Assembly: GCA_002346435.1 (NCBI GenBank)
Contig: DDZT01000036.1
Span: 1-12,656, forward strand
DNA from: Anaerolineales bacterium UBA3001
GTDB taxonomy: Bacteria; Chloroflexota; Anaerolineae; Anaerolineales; UBA11657
Direction: 5' to 3'
Length of the DNA: 12,656 nt
Shown here piece by piece: positions 1 to 6,424 of the stretch (within the stretch, counting starts at the first letter, position 1; each line of letters starts with the position of its first letter). The notes under the pieces are model-generated. The model ran no database searches. It saw nothing but the letters and a program-made list of their open reading frames with translations, and was not told the DNA's origin. A program made the position numbers and the translations under genes.

Positions 1-777
1 AGTATGACTAACATTTACGAACCTTTGGATGACAAACGTGTCCGACAGGCGTTCAATTATGCTATTGATAAAGAGGGTATATTGGAAGCTGCTTTCAAAG
101 GTTATGCAAGTGTTGCTGATGTAACCATTGTCAACGAAGCTGTGAATGGTTACTCTCCAGCCGCTACACATCCGTACCCATATGATACAGATAAAGCCAC
201 GGCACTTCTAGCTGAAGCAGGTTGGACTGATTCTGATGGTGATGGCATCGTTGATAAGGATGGCGAGCCTATGGAATTGATCTTACGTACTCGTAAGGGT
301 GCTGTACCGGGCGATTATGAGACAGCAGAATTGGTGCAGGGTATGTTGCTGAATGTTGGTGTAAAGGTCAATGTTGATGTAGCTGACACTGCTAGTTTCC
401 TGGCAGAGCTAAATCAACCAATCGAGGATGCTCCACATTATGATATGGTGAACTTGACTTGGGGTACCTTCACGGGTGACGCTGAGTATGTTATGAAGTC
501 ATATGTGGCTTGTGGGGCTTGGCCTCCAACCTACTGGGATTATTCCCACTACTGTAATGAAGAGGTGGATGCCTTGATTGCTAAGGGTGATACAGTGCCA
601 ACAGTTGAGGAACGTAATGAAATTTACGCTGAAATCCTTGATATCATCAGAGAGGATGCACCTACCCTCTTCCTGTTCAATGGTTTATCCACTATTGCTA
701 CTCGATCCGATGTGAACGGTCTTTATCTTGACCCGGCTCAGACTATATGGCCAGTCAAGTATGCTTGGCTAGACTAA
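1..777 (+). CDS. ABC transporter substrate-binding protein, family 5 (C-terminal part, 5' truncated)
   Basis: This is the C-terminal portion of an extracytoplasmic solute-binding protein of the DppA/OppA/NikA type (SBP_bac_5), which delivers peptides, opines or similar solutes to an ABC importer. The frame is open from base 1 (AGT, Ser, before the ATG at 4), so the true start and signal peptide lie upstream of the window. About 258 residues are visible, roughly half of a usual 500-600 aa protein. Numbered from that ATG, the family signature LDDKRVRQAFNYAIDKEGI is at residues 8-26. The acidic turn DSDGDGIVDKDG (76-87), common in this family, follows AEAGW. The end, with NEIYAEILDIIREDAPTLFLF, is the typical C-terminal lobe. 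The gene stops just before a terminator, so permease genes, if present, would be upstream. The ligand cannot be read from the sequence. Family assignment is confident. Confidence 0.93.
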   Translation, partial: SMTNIYEPLDDKRVRQAFNYAIDKEGILEAAFKGYASVADVTIVNEAVNGYSPAATHPYPYDTDKATALLAEAGWTDSDGDGIVDKDGEPMELILRTRKGAVPGDYETAELVQGMLLNVGVKVNVDVADTASFLAELNQPIEDAPHYDMVNLTWGTFTGDAEYVMKSYVACGAWPPTYWDYSHYCNEEVDALIAKGDTVPTVEERNEIYAEILDIIREDAPTLFLFNGLSTIATRSDVNGLYLDPAQTIWPVKYAWLD

Positions 778-830
778 TATAATCTAAGCATAATAGCTTT
801 AGAACAGAAGTAAAGTTTGCAAAAAAGTAG

Positions 831-890
831 AGAGCTAACAGTGGTGTCTTCTGATGTATCTCAAGACACTCTGTTAGCTCTTTAGTTTCA
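831..890 (+). terminator. Rho-independent terminator after the binding-protein gene
   Basis: AGAGCTAACAG (831-841) pairs perfectly with CTGTTAGCTCT (871-881). After a small internal loop a second stem, GTGTCTT (844-850) with AAGACAC (863-869), closes on a 12-nt loop. The structure is followed by TTAGTTTCATT and preceded by an A-run (821-826), so it could also stop transcription from the other strand. The T tract is interrupted, but the 18 paired positions make a strong hairpin. The rest of the 176-nt spacer (778-953) shows no convincing promoter. A TTTAAT at 914-919 resembles a -10 box but has no matching -35. Confidence 0.75.
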
Positions 891-953
891 TTACTTTAGA
901 TATTCTGTTCAATTTTAATAGTTGAGCAGTACTACAAGCTAAGAGGGATTTCA

Positions 954-2411
954 ATGAGCAAAAAAACTTGCGACCTATTGGTATCTGTTGATGATGTGAT
1001 GACCATGGATTCTGAAGATCGTATTATTCATGATGCAAGCATCGCTATTACCAATGACAAGATTGTTGCAGTTGATGAAGCAGCAACTATAAATGGTATG
1101 TACAAAGCTGATAAGGAAATCAACCTAAGAGGTATGATGGCTCTTCCTGGATTGATTGACACCTATGGGCACGCGGGACATGGATTAATTAAGAGTTTAT
1201 ATCATCCAGATCATGGTTGGCCTACCAACCCGGTCTATTTCCATAATTCAAGTCCGCGGTGGTGGTATATGGAATCAATGCTTGCAGCTGTAGAGCGTAT
1301 AAGATTTGGTGTTACCACAGGCTATAGTGTTATAGGAGCTACTCCTGCTAGAACTGATAACGTGGTTTATGCTCAGAAAAATATTGAGGCTGTGGCTAGT
1401 GTCGGTAGCAAAACAGTAGTGGGTGTAGGTCCTCCGGACCCATTTGTCAGTCATGTTCCCATTCCTTGGGAAGGTACATTATGGGAGAATGGACAAGCTA
1501 CACGGTCATTGTTTACTTATGAACAATGTTTGTCTAATACTGAACAGATCATACATGATTATCACAAGTCGAACGATGGACGCATAGAGGTTTCATTACA
1601 TTATCCATATCTATTAAGTAGACAAGCAGCTCATCCCAAATTCCCTTACTCTTATAATAGCAAGGATATACCAGAGATGATAGACAAGGCACAACAGATA
1701 CGTGAAATTGCTGATAAACATAACGTGCTTTTGCATTCTCATGCATTTGTTGGCTCTGTTGATTTTGCTGTGGAGGAATTTGGTGAAGGTGTTACAAAGG
1801 ACCTTCTTAAAGGTCCTACGTTGTTTGCTCATTGCAATGGCTTGCGTGAGCAGGAGGTGAAAATTCTTGGTGAATGTTCGACAGGGATTGCTGTAGTGCC
1901 TTTTACACATGAAAATCTCTGGTATGGTGTATGTCCTGTTTCAGATTTGTTACAAGCTGGAGCACAGGTTACAGTTTCTACTGATGGTTCGGCACCTTAT
2001 ACTTCCTATGATCTCATTGGTGAGTTATCACGTGTGGCTTGGGCAGAATGGCATCGTACTGGAAGCCAGGAAACTGTCTTACCAGCCAAATTATTGCGTA
2101 TGGTGACAATTGATGCAGCACGTGCACTCAATATTGATGAGAGAGTTGGATCTATCGAAGTGGGTAAACAAGCTGATATAACGGTCATCAATTTCCAGAA
2201 ACCACATCTCACACCATGTTATTCAGCTCCGTGGATGCTATCATTTTATGCGAATGGTAATGATGTTGATACTGTTATTGTCGACGGGGAAATACTACTT
2301 CAGGGTGGGCAACACACCAATGTAGACGTAGATAAAGTTATTGAAGACGCTAAATTTGAAAGCAAGAAAGCTTTGCAGGGTGTCGATTATCAGAAATACA
2401 TCTTTTCGTAG
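954..2411 (+). CDS. Amidohydrolase of the AtzA/SsnA/TrzN-like metal-dependent superfamily, altered HxH motif
   Basis: This 485-aa protein is probably a cytosolic hydrolase of the chlorohydrolase/cytosine-deaminase-like branch, acting on amino, amide or halide groups of small nitrogen compounds. The N-terminal beta-sandwich part (about 1-65) leads into LPGLIDTYGHAGHG (64-77). Later come HSHA (261-264), FAHCNGL (291-297) with the likely metal ligand H293, STDG (342-345) with D344, and the C-terminal GSIEVGKQADITVIN (399-413), all in the order expected of the superfamily. At the normally HxH metal site the first His is Tyr71 (codon TAT at 1164-1166), while His73 remains. The Glu often found three residues after the third His is replaced by Val266. 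Start choice: AAGAGGG at 941-947 sits six bases before the ATG. The gene follows a terminator and probably begins a new transcription unit. Substrate is unknown, and activity may be reduced or altered by Tyr71. Confidence 0.88.
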   Translation: MSKKTCDLLVSVDDVMTMDSEDRIIHDASIAITNDKIVAVDEAATINGMYKADKEINLRGMMALPGLIDTYGHAGHGLIKSLYHPDHGWPTNPVYFHNSSPRWWYMESMLAAVERIRFGVTTGYSVIGATPARTDNVVYAQKNIEAVASVGSKTVVGVGPPDPFVSHVPIPWEGTLWENGQATRSLFTYEQCLSNTEQIIHDYHKSNDGRIEVSLHYPYLLSRQAAHPKFPYSYNSKDIPEMIDKAQQIREIADKHNVLLHSHAFVGSVDFAVEEFGEGVTKDLLKGPTLFAHCNGLREQEVKILGECSTGIAVVPFTHENLWYGVCPVSDLLQAGAQVTVSTDGSAPYTSYDLIGELSRVAWAEWHRTGSQETVLPAKLLRMVTIDAARALNIDERVGSIEVGKQADITVINFQKPHLTPCYSAPWMLSFYANGNDVDTVIVDGEILLQGGQHTNVDVDKVIEDAKFESKKALQGVDYQKYIFS

Positions 2412-2442
2412 TATCTAAATACTGTGTGTGTAATAGCTGTCG

Positions 2443-2448
2443 TATAAT
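2443..2448 (+). promoter_or_regulatory. TATAAT box just upstream of the first DUF4438 gene (possible leaderless start)
   Basis: A perfect TATAAT ends eight bases before the ATG at 2457, in a 45-nt spacer with no recognisable Shine-Dalgarno sequence. If it is a real -10 box, the transcript would begin at or within a few bases of the start codon, giving a leaderless mRNA. No -35 match lies 16-18 bases upstream, and such a hexamer is not rare in AT-rich DNA, so this is weakly supported. Confidence 0.25.
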
Positions 2449-2456
2449 ATATTGAT

Positions 2457-3314
2457 ATGACCTCAATCAAAACAAATGTTGCTGATTTAGTAGAAGTTGG
2501 TATAAGTGCTCAGGTGGCGCATCCTGAGCTATCTAAAGGAGTATACAAACCCACTAAGCACGGAGAAAATGTGGTTCCTATTGGTATGGGAGGCATAGTA
2601 TACAATGTTGGGATAGGATCCAATGCGTTTAGACCTGGTGGAGATCATATTGAACCTGCGGTAAGTATAAGAAATCCAGATATAGAAGTCGATCAGGCAC
2701 TTCATTACTATGGGTGTATAGGTAATGAGGTTGTGCTGATTGATGGGCCTGCGGTTGGCAAGAAAGGTACTATTACCGGTGAACATGCACGTCTAATGGC
2801 ACATTTTGACGAAGATATATTACAGGCTATGACTGGAATGGATAAGGTTGTTGTAAAAACAGTGGGTAGAGGTTTGACAATAAACGGATATGAGGGTGTA
2901 GTAACAAAAAAAATAGGACCACAATTATTAAAGCGATGGGATATTAGTGTTGGGTCAGATGGTACTCTAGATGTTCCAGTTGTTGCAGAAATCCCATCAT
3001 ACATCATGGGCAGCGGATACGAGTTAGCTCCGGATTTTGTTGATCAAGATATGATGACTCCTGACTGGGAAGAGTTGAAGGCATTAGGCTTGCAAGATCT
3101 AAAATTGGGAGATATTGTTGCTGTTGCAGATTCTGATCATCGCTTTAGTCGACGGTACTTGGAAGGTGCAGTCACCATCGCATTGATCATGCATGGTGAT
3201 TCTTCATGGTTGGGTCATGGGCCTGGATGTCAAGAGCTGATGTCATGTGTCAATGGTGAAATACGACCCGTTGTTGACCCTAACTGTAATATTGGTGGTT
3301 TGTTAGGTTTATAA
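2457..3314 (+). CDS. DUF4438 family protein, copy 1 (His-retaining)
   Basis: This 285-aa soluble protein matches the pattern I recall for DUF4438, a family without a firmly established function. Landmarks in order: TNVADLVEVGI near the N terminus (6-16), GGIVYNVGIG (45-54), DHIEPAVSIRN (63-73), YGCIGNEVV (85-93), GKKGTITGEH (101-110) with H116 soon after, GRGL (137-140), the LGDIVAVADSDH stretch (217-228), GHGPG (253-257) and a C-terminal NIGGLLG. It has no signal peptide or membrane segment. The polar residues D63, H64, E66, H110, H116, D225, D227, H228 and H254 could form a metal or catalytic site (inference). Full length is expected, because the N-terminal block aligns with the next gene from residue 6. 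No Shine-Dalgarno sequence is visible. Copy 2 follows after 29 nt. Role: probably an enzyme in the same catabolic route. Confidence 0.8.
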   Translation: MTSIKTNVADLVEVGISAQVAHPELSKGVYKPTKHGENVVPIGMGGIVYNVGIGSNAFRPGGDHIEPAVSIRNPDIEVDQALHYYGCIGNEVVLIDGPAVGKKGTITGEHARLMAHFDEDILQAMTGMDKVVVKTVGRGLTINGYEGVVTKKIGPQLLKRWDISVGSDGTLDVPVVAEIPSYIMGSGYELAPDFVDQDMMTPDWEELKALGLQDLKLGDIVAVADSDHRFSRRYLEGAVTIALIMHGDSSWLGHGPGCQELMSCVNGEIRPVVDPNCNIGGLLGL

Positions 3315-3343
3315 TAAGATAGTATTGTGGCAGGTAATATACA

Positions 3344-4213
3344 ATGATTAGAACTAATCAGGACAATTTAGTACGAATATCAGTGGTTGGCAAGGTGGAT
3401 CAACCTCGTATGCCTGATGTACCTGCTCTTCCGTATTTTGTTGATGCTGATGGAAAGGCTTACTTGCTGCCTATGTATGGTGGCTTGATATATAACGTCA
3501 GACTTGGGGACAGTGTGGACAGATGGGCCGCAGAAATGATACAACCTGGTGCGTCTATTCGTAATGAAGTCGAAGGTGAAAACACCGCATTACGTGCATT
3601 ATCATGCTTGGGTAATCGTGCTCGAATTGTGAGTGGTGCTGCTACTGGTAAAACAGGTATAGTAACTGGTAAAAGCGGCAGATTTTTGGAGCAAGTAATA
3701 TGTGATTTTTCTGTAGAGACTCTCAATCTAATGGCTCCAGGGGATAATGTTCTCATAGAAGCTTATGGTACTGGCTTGTATTTGATAGATTATCCTGAAA
3801 TTCATTTGAGAAGTTGTTCTCCACGTTTGCTTGATTCTCTTGGTATCCATGAAGAAAAGCTGGGAGATGGTTTTACATTATCAGTGCGACATGAGCTGCC
3901 TGGGGAAGCTGCTGGGGCTGGTGCAGGCCTAAGTGAATATGGTCCGATTGGAATTCAAATGTCAATTGCTTCTTCTTGTTTGGATAACGAACTGTGCTTT
4001 GGTGATTTGGTGCTGATCAAAGATTGGGATAGTACGTATAGTCATGGGCGTTTTAAAGAAAGATCGAGCATTGGTGTTGTTTGCCAGGGAAATAGCCTGC
4101 GAGGAGGTCATGGACCAGGTGTATTGGTGTTTATGAGTGGGCCATCTGCTGAATTGAGACCATTGATATCAGATGAAGCTAATATTGGTACAAAGTTAGT
4201 CGATAATAAATAA
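3344..4213 (+). CDS. DUF4438 family protein, copy 2 (divergent paralog lacking several His)
   Basis: This 289-aa protein is a tandem paralog of the preceding gene. It shares GGLIYNVRLGD (46-56), SCLGN (87-91), GKTGIVTG (102-109), GTGL (142-145), GDLVLIKDWDS (220-230), GHGPG (255-259), ELRP and ANIG. Positions that are polar in copy 1 differ here: D63/H64/E66 become E64/M65/Q67, H110 becomes S111, H116 becomes Q117, and H228 of the ADSDH stretch becomes S230. H256 of GHGPG is kept. Divergence is spread along the whole protein, so this is an old duplication rather than a recent copy. A weak GGCAGG-like ribosome site lies 10-15 bases before the ATG. The 29-nt gap implies co-transcription with copy 1. 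It may be a structural partner in a heteromer or may use a different substrate; both ideas are inference. Confidence 0.78.
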   Translation: MIRTNQDNLVRISVVGKVDQPRMPDVPALPYFVDADGKAYLLPMYGGLIYNVRLGDSVDRWAAEMIQPGASIRNEVEGENTALRALSCLGNRARIVSGAATGKTGIVTGKSGRFLEQVICDFSVETLNLMAPGDNVLIEAYGTGLYLIDYPEIHLRSCSPRLLDSLGIHEEKLGDGFTLSVRHELPGEAAGAGAGLSEYGPIGIQMSIASSCLDNELCFGDLVLIKDWDSTYSHGRFKERSSIGVVCQGNSLRGGHGPGVLVFMSGPSAELRPLISDEANIGTKLVDNK

Positions 4214-4269
4214 TTGACAAATAAGGTAGTATTAAATAGTAACAAATCTATAAGAATTAAGGAGAATAT
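4214..4269 (+). promoter_or_regulatory. Spacer with TTGACA -35-like box and clear ribosome binding site
   Basis: A perfect -35 hexamer TTGACA (4214-4219) directly follows the previous stop codon. The best hexamer at 17-nt spacing is TAGTAA (4237-4242), a poor -10 match. TATAAG at 4249-4254 is a better -10 but too distant. An internal promoter is therefore possible but not demonstrated. AAGGAG (4259-4264) lies five bases before the ATG at 4270 and is a good Shine-Dalgarno sequence, unlike the two upstream genes. Confidence 0.35.
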
Positions 4270-5268
4270 ATGTCTAGTAAATTAACGATCGGAACAGTTA
4301 ATGTCTCGCCTGGAGAAAAAGCTTATGGTGGTATTGAGACAAACACAAGTGTTTTTGGTGAAAAGGAGATAATACCAATAATAGTTGTTAGAGGTAAAAA
4401 AGATGGTCCAATTTTGTGGCTAAATGGAGCTACTCATGGTGATGAGCCGGAAGGACCATACTCTATATTTATGGCGTTGGATGACATTGACCCCGAATCT
4501 TTAGCGGGCACTGTAGTAGCTGTACCAGTGATGAATGTTGGTGCTTTTGCTGCTGGTAATAGAGGTAATCCCTTAGATACATTTGCGTATGATCTAAACC
4601 GAGTGTATCCAGGTAGCCCTGATGGATATCCGACTGAACGTATAGCAGACGCTCATTGGAATGCTATGAAAGATGTCTGTGATCTACAAATTGCTCTTCA
4701 TTCGGGTGGTGAACATTCATATTTGGCTCACATGATTTTTGCCACTGATAATCCACAGAGTATGGAATTGGCTGCTGCAATGGGACCACAATGGCCATTA
4801 GTTTTTCCAAGTCCATCGGGTGGTGGTAACCCGAGCTCAATGATAGGAAACTTGGGCAAGGCTGGTATAACTGCTGAGCTAGGTGGCAATTGTCGTTTGC
4901 TCACGAGCGATTTTGATGAAATTGCTAAAGATCTTAGGGATAGTTACCTAAATGTGATGCGACATTACGATATGATTGAAGGGGAAGCTACTTATGCCAG
5001 CGAATGGATGCAAGGATATCAACAGGCACTTTTAGCTCCAGCATCAGGCATGTGGGTAGGATCTCCTGATGTAAAGTTTGAGACAATGATGCCGAAAGGC
5101 ACTGAGCTAGGCAAGGTTTACAATGTTTATGGCAATGTGACAGGAACGGTACAGGCACCGCAGGATGGAGTAGTGTTTGGGTTACGATCACGTGCTTCAG
5201 TGTTAGAGGGCGAATGGTGTTGCTTTTTTGGCATAGTTGAGAGGACTGTAGACAATCTACTTCCATGA
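4270..5268 (+). CDS. Zinc-dependent deacylase, succinylglutamate desuccinylase/aspartoacylase (AspA/AstE) family, canonical copy
   Basis: This 332-aa enzyme is predicted to hydrolyse the amide bond of an N-acyl amino acid or a similar amide in the cytosol. The full M14-like site is visible: the zinc ligands H56 and E59 in HGDEPEGP, DLNRVYPG at 108-115 whose N110/R111 pair binds the substrate carboxylate in relatives, the third zinc ligand H144 in LHSGG, and the catalytic-type E203 in TAELGG. About 130 residues after that form the C-terminal beta-rich part. The HGDExEGP and NRxYPGxPDG context resembles, from memory, DoeB/EutE-type N-acetyl-diaminobutyrate deacetylases, but that specificity is not established. 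The start has a good AAGGAG site. Its stop overlaps the next start as ATGA (5265-5268), so the two deacylases are probably made in a coupled manner. Confidence 0.9.
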   Translation: MSSKLTIGTVNVSPGEKAYGGIETNTSVFGEKEIIPIIVVRGKKDGPILWLNGATHGDEPEGPYSIFMALDDIDPESLAGTVVAVPVMNVGAFAAGNRGNPLDTFAYDLNRVYPGSPDGYPTERIADAHWNAMKDVCDLQIALHSGGEHSYLAHMIFATDNPQSMELAAAMGPQWPLVFPSPSGGGNPSSMIGNLGKAGITAELGGNCRLLTSDFDEIAKDLRDSYLNVMRHYDMIEGEATYASEWMQGYQQALLAPASGMWVGSPDVKFETMMPKGTELGKVYNVYGNVTGTVQAPQDGVVFGLRSRASVLEGEWCCFFGIVERTVDNLLP

Positions 5269-6335
5269 ACTCTGTATACAGAGACGATGAATTAATAGCT
5301 CAAATTGGTTCTGTTGGCTTACCGCCGTTTGGCGGTAAGCGCACTTTTGGATATTTACCAGCAGGGAAAACTCGTAGCTTGTCTGAAGTTAAATTACCCA
5401 TACATGTTATTTCTGGAGTCAGACCTGGCCCAACAGTGTTAGTTCAGGGTGCTGCTCATGGCAACGAGATAGCTGGTAGTGTTGGTATACTTAATTTACT
5501 CGATAGCCTTAATCCAAACGAGCTTTCAGGAACTGTTATTGCAGTCCCAGTACTGAATATTCTGGGATTCGAGACGGGTGTAAGGTTGTCACCTGCTGAC
5601 GGCAAAGATATTTTAGCATCCTTTCCTGGCAATATTGACGGTTCTATCACTGAGCAGATTTCCTATCATTACTTTAATAACATAGTGCTGCACTCAGATA
5701 TTCTCATTGACTTTCATCAAGGTGGTCGTACTGCCTATGAGCGTTATATCTTAATAGATGCTCCACAAGATGAAAATAATTGGAACAGTATTGAAGAAAA
5801 GCGGCTCAATCTGGCTGTAGTATTTGGTCTGAGTTCCGTTGCCTATTTTCCGCCTGGTACATTTGCAGAAAATCAATCAGATGTTCTTACGGACAATAAT
5901 ATAATTCATTTGACTCCGGAGTTGAGTGGAGGTACTGGATGGTATGCTAATAGCTCTCGTGATATTCAAGATGCTGAGCAAGGTATTTTGAACATATTGT
6001 GGGCACTTGATATGATTGCCACTGAGCCGATATATACGCAGAGACATTGTGATGTGTATGATGCGGGCAATGTAGTCTGGAAATCGAGTGACGATGGTTT
6101 GTTCATACGTGAAGCGAAATTTGGTCAGGAAGTAGAAGCTCAAGGTACCTATGGTAAGCTGATTAATCCATACACTGGAGATTTGATCTCAGAGCTCAAA
6201 GCAGAGCGTAAAGGGACTGTTATACCAAGTGGTCAGGAGTGGCCTACTATCGGTAACACATCGGTTGGCATACTTGGTGATGTGACTCAGGTAATAGACC
6301 GAGAATCAGTAAACTTGAAGGTTAAATTAGATTAG
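5265..6335 (+). CDS. AspA/AstE-family deacylase-like protein, divergent copy lacking the NR motif
   Basis: This 356-aa paralog begins within the stop codon of the previous gene (4-nt overlap). Zinc-site residues are kept: H65 and E68 in HGNE, H151 in DFHQGG, and the E219 glutamate in TPELSGG. The substrate-binding Asn-Arg pair is missing: the position of DLNRVYPG reads DILASFPG (115-122), so Asn-Arg becomes Leu-Ala. The following DGSITEQI still aligns with the family. The enzyme should bind metal but probably recognises something other than a free alpha-carboxylate, or works together with copy 1. There is no independent Shine-Dalgarno sequence before the start, which fits translational coupling. 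A GC-rich hairpin (5317-5340) lies in codons 18-26. No frameshift or truncation is seen. Confidence 0.86.
   Translation: MNSVYRDDELIAQIGSVGLPPFGGKRTFGYLPAGKTRSLSEVKLPIHVISGVRPGPTVLVQGAAHGNEIAGSVGILNLLDSLNPNELSGTVIAVPVLNILGFETGVRLSPADGKDILASFPGNIDGSITEQISYHYFNNIVLHSDILIDFHQGGRTAYERYILIDAPQDENNWNSIEEKRLNLAVVFGLSSVAYFPPGTFAENQSDVLTDNNIIHLTPELSGGTGWYANSSRDIQDAEQGILNILWALDMIATEPIYTQRHCDVYDAGNVVWKSSDDGLFIREAKFGQEVEAQGTYGKLINPYTGDLISELKAERKGTVIPSGQEWPTIGNTSVGILGDVTQVIDRESVNLKVKLD
5317..5340 (+). other. Stable intragenic RNA hairpin at the start of the second deacylase gene
   Basis: GCTTACCGCC (5317-5326), loop GTTT (5327-5330) and GGCGGTAAGC (5331-5340) form a perfect 10-bp stem with a tetraloop about 50 nt into the gene. 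It is followed by GCACTTTTGG. It encodes part of GLPPFGGKR. Its GC richness contrasts with the AT-leaning surroundings. It could slow ribosomes, stabilise a cleaved 3' mRNA or act as a weak attenuator. The short T run makes strong termination unlikely. Confidence 0.6.
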
Positions 6336-6424
6336 AAACAACAATAGTTGTCGTTGTAATTGAATTGTTTTTTGTTCGTATTTCCATGTATGAAAATGAT
6401 TATAGAGATTAATGGCTAACTAAT
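6336..6424 (+). promoter_or_regulatory. 89-nt AT-rich spacer with weak dyads and a three-codon mini-ORF
   Basis: AAACAACAAT (6336-6345) can pair with ATTGTTTTTT (6364-6373) with one mismatch, ending in a six-T run. This could be a weak terminator. A smaller dyad, ACAAC/GTTGT (6338-6351), overlaps it. Just before the next gene, ATG GCT AAC TAA (6412-6423) forms a tiny reading frame that stops one base before the ATG at 6425. No Shine-Dalgarno sequence or complete promoter is evident. Confidence 0.25.

Noticed and set aside
778..953. Riboswitch or sigma-70 promoter upstream of the amidohydrolase gene
   Set aside because: The only strong structure is the terminator hairpin of the preceding gene. 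No known aptamer pattern or paired -35/-10 was recognised.
1798..1817. 8-bp hairpin AGGACCTT-CTTA-AAGGTCCT inside the amidohydrolase gene
   Set aside because: It is short and has no T run. Hairpins of this size arise by chance in coding DNA, and nothing about its position suggests a function.
1614..1910. Antisense open frame of 98 codons inside the amidohydrolase gene
   Set aside because: It lies wholly within a well-supported gene on the other strand and its translation resembles no family. Similar antisense frames at 3460-3756, 5877-6143, 7768-8055 and 10610-10906 were rejected for the same reason.
1909..2106. Same-strand 65-codon frame inside the amidohydrolase gene
   Set aside because: It is out of frame within conserved coding sequence (H293 to D344 region), with no ribosome site or recognisable domain.
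5260..5275. Frameshift splitting a single deacylase into two
   Set aside because: Each of the two products carries its own full set of HG[DN]E, FH/LH and E motifs and is full length, so they are two genes with an ATGA overlap.
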